Shown here: piece after piece, positions 14,001 through 26,300 of the stretch
How positions within the stretch are numbered: the first letter of the stretch is position 1
How the letters are laid out: every line of letters starts with the position of its first letter
Source: Lates calcarifer
Taxonomy: Eukaryota; Chordata; Actinopteri; Centropomidae
DNA length: 64,000 bases
Direction: 5' to 3'
Assembly (NCBI RefSeq): GCF_001640805.2
Contig: NC_066847.1
Location: 20,637,504-20,701,503, forward strand
The notes under the pieces: generated by a model
The model's database searches: none
What the model was told of the DNA's origin: nothing
What the model saw: only the letters and a program-made list of their open reading frames with translations
Position numbers and translations under genes: made by a program

Positions 14001-15809
14001 CATTACATAATTATAGTTGACTTATTGTCAGTCATGGAGTTACAAGATCATAACAATTATTTAGGGAGATTTTTTGTAATGTCCAGTTTTGTCAGTATAA
14101 AATGCAAGCAAGAAACTGACATTTATGGAGAATGGTTAGATTGTTGGCCTTGGCAGAGACGGATCTGCTGAGAGAATTCTCGAGAAGTCTGAGTAGTGAC
14201 AAGGATTCTGCTGAGAGAGTTTAATCCCCCTAGTAAACTGACATGCACATCAGATACCAGACCAACAATTCAAGTGTAGCTATTATGCTCTGTATTTGCT
14301 GGTGTCATTTCCACCACCACATTTATTTCCTCCACCTTGTCCCTATTTGCTCTCTGATATTCCAAAAAACAAAAACCCAATCCTTTACAAGCAGTTAAAC
14401 CGGATGATGATGTCCCATTAGGCATGTTTGCTGAGTCATCACGGCCCCATCATCAGCTATAGGTTTCTGTTTGCTTAACCTCTTGATGGCCAGTGTGGAG
14501 CTAGCGTGAGTCATGGTGATACTGGCTCTGAAATGTTTGAACAGGCGGCGACAAACTTATTTCACAGGCTGCATCAAAAGCTGCAGGGTCAAGCGCATTA
14601 GTTATGCAGTTGGTATTTTGTATGCAACAGGATGTAGAAAGTGACTGTTATAACTCTTGTTTATGAGGTCAAGAAAGAAGTTCGTGGGAAAATCCCACAG
14701 AAATGCAGATAGGGCCTGTTTGACATCTTGATAATTCAGGCCTTTTAAGTGTTTTAGCTTTGGTGCCATTGTCCCAGAAAAAGCTACACCATTTGCCCAC
14801 GTTGAAGTCAAGCATGACGACACAGTGGCAACATCTGATCGTACATCTGAGGCTTGTGCAGACAGGCCTTGTGTAAACCAGCCAGTATCTCCTGAACCTG
14901 GAGGGGAGGTTGGGTAACCTCTAAACCCACTGGGACCATAAAAGCAACAGGTGCTTTGGTGAAAGCTCAGCTGTTGGGTGTGGGGCTGTAGCTAGCTTGT
15001 GGTTTAGCTAGCAGCAGCTGCAGGTAACAGCTCTGAGTCTCAACCTCAGGGGTGAAGGAGTCACTCAACAGTTGAGCATGTCCACCATAAGGGTACTGCA
15101 GTGTTCGTCTACTGAATCTGAACAAGCCCCAGACTTCTTTAGACAGTTGCCTTCAACGGTCTTGCTTGACTCGTGATTAATTGGTAGCCCCCATGTTTGC
15201 TGTAAACCAACTTAAGAAATGGACTTCATGCATAGAGCTTTGCACTAACCACATGACAGGCTGTGAAGCAGCTGTGCTTGTCAGACAGATGAGATGCCAA
15301 ATTTTATCCATCTATGTGGGCTTTATTAAGTCTCAAGTGACAACAGAGGGTCTATTCAAGCAAGACTATATGTGCTGTTCCACATGGCCTTATTATCCCC
15401 TATCAATACATCTTTGTTCATGTACGTTTCATTTTAACGTGCTTTAGCTCCTGACTTAGATCTATTGTCCCTTCATTTAAATGTGACCTCCAGTGACAGT
15501 AAATTGCTTTTATCTCCCAGATAAAAAATTATTTAAGTGATGTGCGGCAGACGTGATGTATACTGTACAATAACCCAAGCATTCAGTCAGGGGCAGTGAG
15601 ACAGAAGAGCTGGTGTTGCCCTGCATTTCACAATGCTCAGTGACTTTTATTCATTAAATAACATTATATGGTTGCATTTAAATTTATGGTCATTTGGCTG
15701 AGGGTTTGATGGGGTGGTTTTCTTGGTGTATTTAATGATGGCATGTGTCTTAACTCACATTAACTGGAAAATAAAGTGCAAGACAATGCAAAAGTGGAAC
15801 ATTGATTGA
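14001..15809. other. intergenic, nothing recognised
   Basis: No supported gene or repeat. Several small open frames lack homology, codon bias or splice context. Confidence 0.5.
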
Positions 15810-17248
15810 ATCCAAAGGTCACTTTTATTTAATTCAGTGTGAATAATTTCAATACTGTCACTTTGACAGTACTAGAGTAACATTTAAGGTAATAAGACAG
15901 AGAACAGACGACTGTCTCTGACACTAGACCACAACAAATGCATAAGGACTACACACTGGATGTCTTTGTTTTGGGTAAACAATAAGGTCAAAATGAGCTC
16001 AGGTCTGTTATATAATCCATCTGATAAGAACAACTATTTGTCCTTTCCAAGCTAAATAGCAGTTCATTTACTTTTCTGTGCACTTTCATTAAGTGAACAT
16101 GTAATACTTAAAAAAAATCCAAATACTGTGACATAATACCTTATATATCAGCTTTAGCAGCACTATATTTCAGTGAGGAGGTCACACACGCACACGCACA
16201 CATTCACAAGTGTGCACTAAAAACACACTTCACATCTCTCCCTTCAGAAATGTGTTAACACACAGTGTATTTACAATACCAGACATCTAGCCTTCAGCAC
16301 TTGAAAAATGCTCTCTTAGCCACTTTGGCTAAAACAACAGTGGCTTCATGATAAGTTGATTAACACCAGTTACAGCAGCATCAGCCTTTCAGGAAATTCA
16401 AAGTATGGTGAATTGCCAACAGCAGTGCAATGTAAGAGACAAATAATGCTGTCATCAGCTAATATAGTCATTAACTAAATCCTGCTAATCTGTTAATTGC
16501 CTCTAGAGTATTTTCATGTTGTTTCATGCTCTGCATTTAGTGTGAGGTCATCTATATAAGTAGACCTCAGACTGTAAAAAGCTTGAAAAACAGGCCTCTC
16601 CTCTGAAGAAATATCCTAATATTGCTTAAGGGTATTTGTTCTCAATTGTAAAATGTACTCCTGAAAACAATGATCACACAATCCATGTATCTCTGTACAG
16701 GAAATGGAAAAATACTAGCCACAGTGTCCAGTGAATCCAGAGCCATGGAATGTTTCTAATATTATTTACAACATCTTTGAGACATATAACAACTACTTAA
16801 AAATGTATACTATACTATACTATATCTTAAAAAATTTAACAATTCATATATCTACTTTGCACATAGATATACGATATAAGGGTGATTGTTCTAGTGATAA
16901 AAAGGCTTATCATGACATAAGTAAGTCTACTTAAAATAGGCTAAAAATGGATCACAGTGTTCAAAGCTACATTGAGCAGTATGCTACTTCATGATTATCA
17001 GTGTATGGTTGTTCATATTTGAGTTTGCATATTTTCACAGACCACCAGATTTTAACACAATCACCAAGTTGTGAAATATTGCTGGTGTGAGCTCTACAAC
17101 TGCTAGACGTGACGCTGCACCTGTGATCTGTGTTGCTACTTCAAAGTTTCAGTCTTGTAGGTGTGGATTAACTTTGGGTGTAACTGGAAGTGTTGGAAAA
17201 GCAGTGAAGATAGTGTGTGTATGTTACAGTGTGTTTGTATATGTGTGT
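15810..17248 (-). other. mpdz: predicted mpdz 3' UTR
   Basis: Below the stop codon, the first canonical AATAAA on the minus strand is about 1.4 kb away. The interval has no coding features and contains a CA-rich stretch near 16,186-16,202. The exact cleavage site is not known. Confidence 0.5.
15824..15829 (-). terminator. candidate poly(A) signal AATAAA for mpdz
   Basis: TTTATT on the plus strand gives AATAAA on the minus strand. An overlapping ATTAAA lies at 15,828-15,833. A further AATAAA is at 15,646-15,651. This is the first canonical hexamer after the stop. Confidence 0.45.
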
Positions 17249-17395
17249 CTATGATAGCACAGTGAGCGTGACAGTTCCCTTGGTTCTTTTCAGGATGCCA
17301 ACGGCTTCTTCATGAGTGACGCCCTCCAGAGTCTGCCCGTTAACGGCCATTATCTGGTCTCCTCGTTTCAGACGCCCGTCCTCTGCTGCTGCTCC
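17249..17395 (-). CDS. mpdz: mpdz exon 50: PDZ13 end and stop codon
   Basis: Reads [48 protein letters not shown] then TAG at 17,249-17,251. The C-terminus (VLS) is the same as in mammals, so the gene is complete at its 3' end. Confidence 0.96.
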   Translation of the reverse strand, partial: GAAAEDGRLKRGDQIMAVNGQTLEGVTHEEAVGILKRTKGTVTLTVLS

Positions 17396-20300
17396 CTAAA
17401 GACACACACAGGTGAATATAAGATTTTGATTAATAACACACTAGTCTGTCAGTTCTGCAAGATAAATTGTTGCGACTTGCTCCATTTACCTTTCCAAAAA
17501 CTGTTTTGACATAGATAGGCAAGTCTCCATGGGGGCTGCCATACCCTCCAACTATACTGAAACCTAGTCCGTCTGGTCCTCTTTCAAGGGTGATGGTCTT
17601 ATACTGAGGTGGGCTGATGGAAAGACAGAGACATCCCCCAGTATTATTAAAAGAGGCCAGTGAAATAAGCAACCAAGAGCTACTAACGCCCAAAGGATAC
17701 AGTCCCTTTGTAATAAGAAGTTCATACCCAAGGTCATCCTGGAAAATGCAGCTGGGCGTGAGACCTCCAACTGCCTGATCCTGTGAGGGACCCGTCACGG
17801 TCGTGTCGCCACCTGCTACTACCTACAGGTGCATGAGCAAACACACAAATAATCACAACAGTGTTACATCATGTTGGCTCGATTTACTGACAAGATAAAG
17901 ACTGATAGGATGGTGGCAATGCTGGATGAGGGAGACAGGTTTTATGGTACTTCAAAGTCAGCCGCCAGTAACCTTCGACTGCTCTTCACGGGTCAAAACT
18001 GTGCATGCAGATAAAATGAAGTAAACACCACGAGTTCAGCTACAGATTATCTAACTGTGTATCTGGGTTTTATCTAATAAGAACAGAAAGGGTGAGAAAG
18101 TGTGTGTGTGTGTGCTTTCAGGGAGACCTGCAGCTGTATTGTGCCCGTGGCATTCTTGAGCAGAGTGACAGCCTGTGAGTGGCTCATGCCCTCAGCAGAG
18201 GTCCCACAGATACTGACAATCCGGTCCCCGATCTGGGAAAAAAATGAGAGTTTAGTACAATTTGAAAGGGTGCATGAGAGGAAAACAACCTGGCACATTC
18301 TGCAGTGGAGCTGGATTTTAGATTCTTAAAAGGGGAAGTTGTGAAACTGCAGATACAGCTTAGGTTTTCTTTGCTCAGCTCTATTTCGCTCCATGTTTGC
18401 ACCATATCAGCGTTTGGGTTGGAAATGCTGGTAAACTGCTGCTTTTTCTATGGCTTCTGTGTTAACTTCTTAAAGTCTAACAAACTGCAAAATAACAGGA
18501 TATGAGACTTTGGCTAATACTATTTGAAAATTGAATTCACCACGCCATATAAATTCAAAGCTATGCTTGTGTTCAGCTGGGTAATGTCATTATGTAGTGT
18601 TCTCATCTCTCATTCGGGCTGAAAAGATAAAGCAGCATGAATATACTATTCAGGATTCCTCCCCTGTTCATTTCAATGAGCCCTTCTGTAGGCTTAATGA
18701 TCTGAATGCAGGAGTGGGAGATTTATGGTCCATGTTCGCGACGCCTATTGTCCTGCTCCAGTCTGCGTCACACAGAGATACAATTGTTAGTTTCTCTGTT
18801 GTTTGACTGCAAAGGTCACTGCTACAGGCTGTAGGCTCTTGACCTATGGGAGGATCTGAGATTCACCAGCTGGCTTAACTGAGTGGGAATGAGCTTGCTG
18901 TATAAGTAACTGACATTCACATTAAATCCCACACAAGAATTACTGGTATGCAAATTTTAAAGTTTTGCATTCTGCTAAAAGTCAAATAAAAAAGGTTATT
19001 GAGAGGGAAGGGGAAGTCTAATACCTTGAGCTTCTGGGTCTGAGCAGCCAGGCCAACAGGATTCATCATGGCGATAAAGATGGGTATATCGCCCAGAGGG
19101 CTGCCCACTCCGCCCGCTATACTGATACCCAGGGAGTCGTTGGGACCTTTAGTGAACTCCACTGTTCTGGTGTCTTGATGCTCTGGGGCTGAGAGGAAGT
19201 AAAAACAAACACTTTTCTGGAACAGACTGTTGAACGTTTTCCTACGTGCTGGCTTTCACAAATTAATATCTGTTTGTTACTTTAAGGATGCAAACTGAGG
19301 ATACTTACACTCCTGACTCCGGCTGAGTTTGTCAGGGTCACTGGGAAGGTTTCCAGAGTCTGAGCACGACTGAGAGGCCACCTTGGAACTGCCTGTTTCA
19401 CTCATCTGAAACAATTCATTCATTCATACAGAGCTGTTATTTTCCTTTTCTGTTGTTTTCAAGGACTTGATAAGAGAGGTTTCCGCTTGTCCTAGATTCT
19501 ACATGAGTGGTAAATTACCTGGCTACTTTGAGACAGTCTTCTTTCAGAGTGGAAGGGGCCAGCTTTAAACCTCCCCACTTCCATTTTTATAGGCCCCACG
19601 CAGCACTATAACACAAGATACCACATTATATTTCATTTATTTGTCCAAAGCAGATGTTTTATTGAGTATCTGTGTTTTTTTTAATGACCAGTGGGGTAGA
19701 TCTACCTTGAGCAGCGCAGCCACGGCCTCCTGAGTGGCCGACCTGACGTCCTCACCGTTGACTGACAGGATCTGATCGCCCTGCATCAGTCGCCCATCAG
19801 TGTCCACCAGGCCTCCTTTCACAATGTCAGACACAAACACTCCTGTGTCATTCCTGGTGGGAGAGATGGAAAGAAAAAGGCACAGCGGTGAGATAACACG
19901 TGTATAACTGTATGCGCCTCTTTGCTGAGAAGGGTCATACGATTAAGATCAGCTAGTAGAGAAAAATTCAGTATCATTCGCTTTTCTCCGAGGGAGTTCT
20001 GTTTTTGAACTTGTAACTGATACACTATTGATCCAGCAATTTCACATTTTTCCAATGGACTTCTGCACAAGTGTGGCTCATAGTTTTTGGAAAACCACTG
20101 ACAAACAGCTGGTAAAATGGAATATTTAATAGCAAAGAGTGTGTGTTTACCCACCGGCTGTGACCTCAATAATGTGTTTTCCATCTTGGATCCTGTATAT
20201 GCTTACTGTGAACATTTTGCAGTCAGACAGAAGTGAGAAGTTACCCTACATTATTTAGAAAAGACATTTTCATCCCTCTTTTAGTTATTTTATTTTCTTG

Positions 20301-23300
20301 AATTGTGATAATTACTGCTCTATTAGCAATATATTGAGCCTGAGTATGTTTTTGGGCTTATTTGCTTGATAGACAGGTGTCTACACCTATCAGAGTTAGC
20401 TGTGATGGCTGCTTCTTGCTTGGGCCACCTCATCACCACGTATGCTTTTAGAGCTTTGACCAAATTTTGGCTTTGAGGCTGCCACTGTCTAACATCTTGT
20501 GGTAAACCTAAATCTAAGCTTCACAATGTCCTTTCACACACCAGTTAGAGTTGTCACAGAAAATACAGTATGTCAGTGTCTGGCTGCAGTCAAAGGTCAA
20601 CAGAGTCAAAATCTTTGCTCTCTCTGAGCACAGACAACTGGGACATTAACTTAACTACAGGGAAGACAACAAATCCTAAGCCCACGTCTTTTTCCGAACT
20701 CACATCTCTCCTGTGGACTTTGCATATCTTAGGTGCCAGTCTCCATGTGGATAAAAACTAACAAAAGTAGAAGCTGTGAAGCAAGGCAACTCGATCCTTC
20801 TCAGTCCCCAGTGCCAGAGATACTTGGCTGTCACAACTCCTCACCACTAACTGCTAGCTTTTGCTTTCCATTTTAGCAGAGGATTTTAGGTTGTCTGTTA
20901 TGTTTCTGCTTTTCCATTCCATTGAGCATTTCAGTTGCTTTTTTCCACTTGTTTAGCAAAACCACTGTGACAGAGGCAAATGTTTACAACTACATTAAAA
21001 GCTGATCTGCCTGCTGCTGTCCAAACTGTTCAACCTTTGACCCTAACTTGGGCCTTTTGCCCTGCATTTTAGAGCAGTTGCCCTACATACACCCAAATAC
21101 GTTGACTGTAGACAGAAGGTATAAAAACACACATACAATACACGTTATCAGCACTTCATGTGCATGTATAGTCTGCACAAGCCTTTCCTAAGGCTGATCC
21201 CAAAGGTGGGATGAATCACCACACAGCAGACTGTCAGCCTGTGGACCAGCAGGCCTTTTCCCACATGTGCTTTAACCCATAAACGCTCTACCAGAATAAA
21301 AGCCTGAGTTGATTTTATGTGTAAGACAATTTGCCAGCTCACGTCCTGGTAATACTTCTGTAAATCTTCCTCCACAGCCCTGGTGGGAACATAAGGAGCA
21401 ACATTCCTCTACACAATGAACGTGGTTACAACCTTGTTTCTGGCAATATGCTGGGGTCGGGGCTGCCACTGGCTGCCACCGAAAACAACTGAAACCAGTT
21501 CTGTTGATTTGCTGACTTTTCACTTCTCATTTCTCTGATGTTCAACATGTTAGCAATCCAGCCAAGCAGATAAACACTCATTCAACTATAAAATAGGATT
21601 TAAAAGCCACCATTTAAGCATGATGTGTTCCAGTTGAGAATTCAGGACTTTCATCTTCTGTGCTGTTCTTGTTTTTGTGTGATTCACAAACATGTCATCT
21701 GGGGAAATAGGAATTTTTCTGAACCTATATGTAAACACTGAATATAATACCTAAAACACACACAAGGTAGTCTATTTACTTTCTAGTTTTTAATAATAAG
21801 TTACCTCTGATCCCGCGATCTGCATTAAAAAAGAAAAATTGTACAATTAATAACTGTTGGCACTCAGACCTGTTGTTGCATTACTTGTACTAGTCTATAC
21901 TTCCTATAATTATATTGTACTGTCTGTGCTGACTTGTTATTCTCCATAAAATGACCAGTATTCTATTATTCTAGTGTTTCTAGTCAAACTGGCTAATTTA
22001 TAGAATTATTAGTTAACAAGCAAAGCTAGCTTTAATGAAAAAGCATAGCTTTTCAGCTATTTTCATTTGTAAAGCTCATTCAGCATTATAGTAAATCTCC
22101 TGTTGTACATTAATAACTGCACACTGTGCATTAAGCAGTGGTGCTAATGATAAATCTCTCTCACCTCCTCCCTACAATGCTGAGGCCCAGGCCCTGACCA
22201 GGCTTCTTGTGCAGCTCCATGGTGAAAGAGTCCCACAGGTCCTCCTCCTTGTACTGGGCCTCGTCCCTGTAGACTGTCAGCCGAACCCTCTGCGGGGTCT
22301 GCCGCAGCACATTGATGGCTTCATCATGACTGGCTGCGCGCAGGTCGATGCCGTTCACCTGTGATGAGAAAAAGAGCTACGCGTTGGTGTTGCTCCGGCA
22401 ATATAGGGTTAGTCTGGCTGAAACCTTCTGATTTCAGATTCATTTTAAATTCATAAATACAAAATCTCTTGAGCACATTTCCTTTTTGGGAATTCTGCAA
22501 ATTTGTATTCTTCTATTCCTGACATAAAGTGAAAGCGGCAGAGGACTCTAAGCCTAATTTAATGTTAAAACAGAATTTTCCTATAACCACAGAGGTCACA
22601 TTACCTCTGTAAAAGAAGAAACTGCTGAGATATCTGGACACTGGATCATAGTATTTAAACCACAGGCTGATGTTAAGACATCTGAATTTTTAACTAAAGG
22701 GAAGCAGATTTCCCACAAAGCTGTGAGAAGTTAAACTCATCAGTTTAAAGACCCATGTCCAGCTTTTTTTTTTTATTTTTACCACATTAAACAGGGGAAA
22801 TACCCCATTAGCTTTCGCCATGGGCATGCAAAAGATTTTTTCCCATAGTAGCTAATGGCATTGCTGTGGACTGGGAAACCGCTCTCTTCACTTTTCCTTT
22901 CTGACCCTATTTTCTAAACACAACAGCTTGGCTCAGGGACAGAAATGAATGGTGGAGGGTAATTAAGTCATAAGGGCATGTGTATGTGTGCGTGCATGCA
23001 TGTGTGTGCCTTTCAATTCAGGTCTTCTGATTGAGCTACCATAACTAAACTCCTGTGCTCCTCCCCTGCCCTCCCTCTGTGACAAAGCATGAGGTCAAAT
23101 GGAGGGCAAATCCAAGTTGAGCTGGGATACTTAACTTGTCAAGCCTCATAATACATAAAAGATTCATACAAGTGGTTACTTTCCCCTGACTTTTTACTCA
23201 TAATCACTTTATTCTTCAGTATATTGACTCACTAAAGCTTCAGGTATTAGTTAGATTTTTGTGTTGCCAAATAATGATATAACTTACATTTGAAAGCTAC

Positions 23301-26300
23301 AGCAGCTCAGTTATCACACAGTTTTGTAATATTAAACTATTTGATCCTTAACTGAACTTTGAAACTCAAGCTTTTATGTTGAAACTCCTCAGGCAGCCAC
23401 GTCTCACTTATTCAAATGTGTTCAGCCTCTTTTTATCTGGGTCATATGTGATGATTATACTGCACTGCACCTCCAGGATTTGGTCTCCTGCCCATAGCCT
23501 GCCATCTTTGGAGGCTGCCCCTTCTTCATAAACTTCATGGATAATGATGGCCCCCTGAAGAGAAAGAGAGTAAAGAGCAAATAAATATGTGAGAGGAGAA
23601 AAGGGTGAACAGTAATTGTTTACACAGAGGAAATGAGAAGACTATAGATAAAGTAATTGTATAAGTATACATGTGTTGGGTAAGAGAATTGCTTTAAAAA
23701 ATTATGTGTGTGTGAATTTCTTTTAGTATTTGACAGCAGACAGACATTATTTTGTATTCTCAGTGTGTATGTTCCTGACTTCTAGTGTGTTTTCTCTGCC
23801 TTTCCAGTGTGAGTGTCATTTGGGGTTCAGAGGTTACATTCCAGGGCTGGATATTGTCTGCTGCGGCTGAGGTCAGACAAAAGAGCTGCTCCCCCCAAGC
23901 CTGACTGAGCAGACAGAATAGATGGGGCTGAGGAGAGGATGGCAGGAGTGGGAGGAGGAGGAGGAGGGCTGTGACAACATCATTTCCTACATTCCTGAGT
24001 CGCCACGGCTATTTCAAACCTGGGTAATACCACCACCAAAGATTCTAAGTGGGTGGCACTGTGTGTGGGAACTGAAAAAGTACAGTCTCTTAAGCTCTAA
24101 ATACTTACATATTCATAGTGTGTTTTTACAGAAGGCTGTAAAAACTGCTAATACTTAATTTATTAACAGTGTTTGTGTTGTTATGGATGTACTTGACTCA
24201 CAGGATGTTTCTGGTGACCCTCTACTAGCAACAATATTCCATTCCTATCAGAATTGCTCTGTAGTAAAGTGATACGGCCTCATTAGCAGATTTGTTTTCA
24301 TATATATATATATATTTTTTTGGTTTCCTACCAGCAGGGTGTCACAGCCCCCCACGATGCTGAGGCCCAGGCCTGTGCGGCCCTTGGAGATGTCGATGGT
24401 GGTCTCACAGCCGGGGATGATGGGACAGGTCGCCGGGTCACAGGCCAGAGTGGAAGGGGTGGAGGAGCGACTCAGGCCTAAAAAAGAGGAAGCAAAAGAG
24501 GTATGATGTAAAAAAATATGCAGGCAGTCAGGTTAGTTGTTAGTTGTTAGATGTGGTCTCCCTGGATCAAAAACTAACTGTATGGAGACTCACTTGTGAC
24601 TGCCTCGGCCTCTGCTAGACTCAGCTGTACCCGTGGCGGCGCTGGGCATGCTGGGTAGGCTGGTGAGGACTCCATCTGCGTAACCCCCGTCCTGGCAGGT
24701 TGACTGGGGAGAGGAGAAGGAGTAGGAGGTCTCATTTGTAGAGAAGGTTAGCTTCACTGGACCTTTGGCTTTTCTCAGTAGAGAACTGACCTACAACACA
24801 GTACAATTACTAATCAGACTCAGTCCTTGAATATACCACCAATATTAGGGATTGTATTTGAACTGTGTTACATTAAATACAATAGGGTAAAAAAATCCTT
24901 TCCAAATTTCTGAAGACAGTAAAAGATAGAGATCACAGTTCATTTTCAGTGGCACAGCGCACCTTTTCCACAGTGTACCCAAGCACTGATTCACCATTCA
25001 CAGCTAAGAGTTTGTCCCCTGGTTTCATGCAGCCTTCCTGCATGGAACAGATCAGATCTTTGATTAGTGAACTCAAGTTAGCTGTATTATGCAATCTTTT
25101 TTTTTTCTTGTGTGCATGCTTACAACATACTTTGCCTGTATGTGCTTTCACTTCAGATATACTCTGAATTTCAACTCCACTCTCAGTGTTTCCCTCGACA
25201 AAAGTGATGCCAAGTCCTCCGTCCTCCTATTGGAGAAAAACAGCATTAGTACAAAGCACTTGTTAAGTAACAGAGCCGTGCCAGCTACTGAAAACAAGCA
25301 CTACTAATGACTATTATCTCCAGAAAGATAATTAGCCCCGACTTCACCCTGCAACCTTCCCACTTCTGATCTTTTGTTCCTACAGAGGATTTTCTGGGAT
25401 TTTGTGTCATATCAATAAGCAGCCCAGATGTTGCTGCATCTACACTGTAATCCCCCATCGCTTTATACACCATATGGGTAGTCCCTGAAAGGGGGTCCCA
25501 TCCAGATGCTATAGCTTTTCAAGCAAAGCTCCCATTCTCTCCTTCTCTTTCACTCTTGTTTTGTGTCACACTCTATCTTTCTCTATATTTGCTCTGTTCA
25601 CCTGAATCGCGAACAGCATGTCTTCCCAAATACCTCTTGAGGTAATATTTTTCAGTGCTTTGTGTCTAGTTTCTTGCCATGCAGAAAGTAGACACCATAA
25701 GGGGTAAAATGTTCCTTTTCTTTTATTTTTTGGGTGTTCTCCCATTCACTGATTCACTGTTTTATTCATCCTTTTATTTGACAATGTCCTGTCTCTTTTC
25801 TCTATCTTGGAAGCTTGTCAGACTTGACTACTCCTGTGTGCTCCCTCTCTGTCTTTCTGCCATAGCCCATTGACTTTTTTGTGAACACCTCCCTCATTAT
25901 TGCATTGCCTCCAAGACTTTCTCTCTATTATTATCTTTATTTTGGTATTTCAAAGGGACAGGGTTGTCTTGTGTGCGTGTGTGTGAGGTGTCTGTTGGAG
26001 GTCCAGAGTATCTCACCTTCAGCTTTATGATATGATGGACATATTTTGAAGAATCAGCATCACCATTAGCGGCAATTGTTTCCAGCTGTAAGGAAACATA
26101 ACGGTAGTTGGTACAGTATGAAGTTAATACCTGAAGTGTGTGTACGTGTGTGTTGGCTGGAGGGAGTACAGTTCTGTGAGTGTCTACACCACTGTTTGTG
26201 GTTTTTGGGTGTCTTGGGAGTTACAGGCAGGCACAGGAGGTTGGGAACTCCAGGACCACACAAAGTGACTTTTGGGAGCAAACATGCATGAAAACAATTC

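Noticed and set aside
24680..24790. A tiny intron inside exon 39 ending at the pyrimidine-rich CTCTCCCCAG near 24,706
   Set aside because: Any usable donor upstream would leave an intron of only about 50-60 bases, shorter than fish introns normally are.
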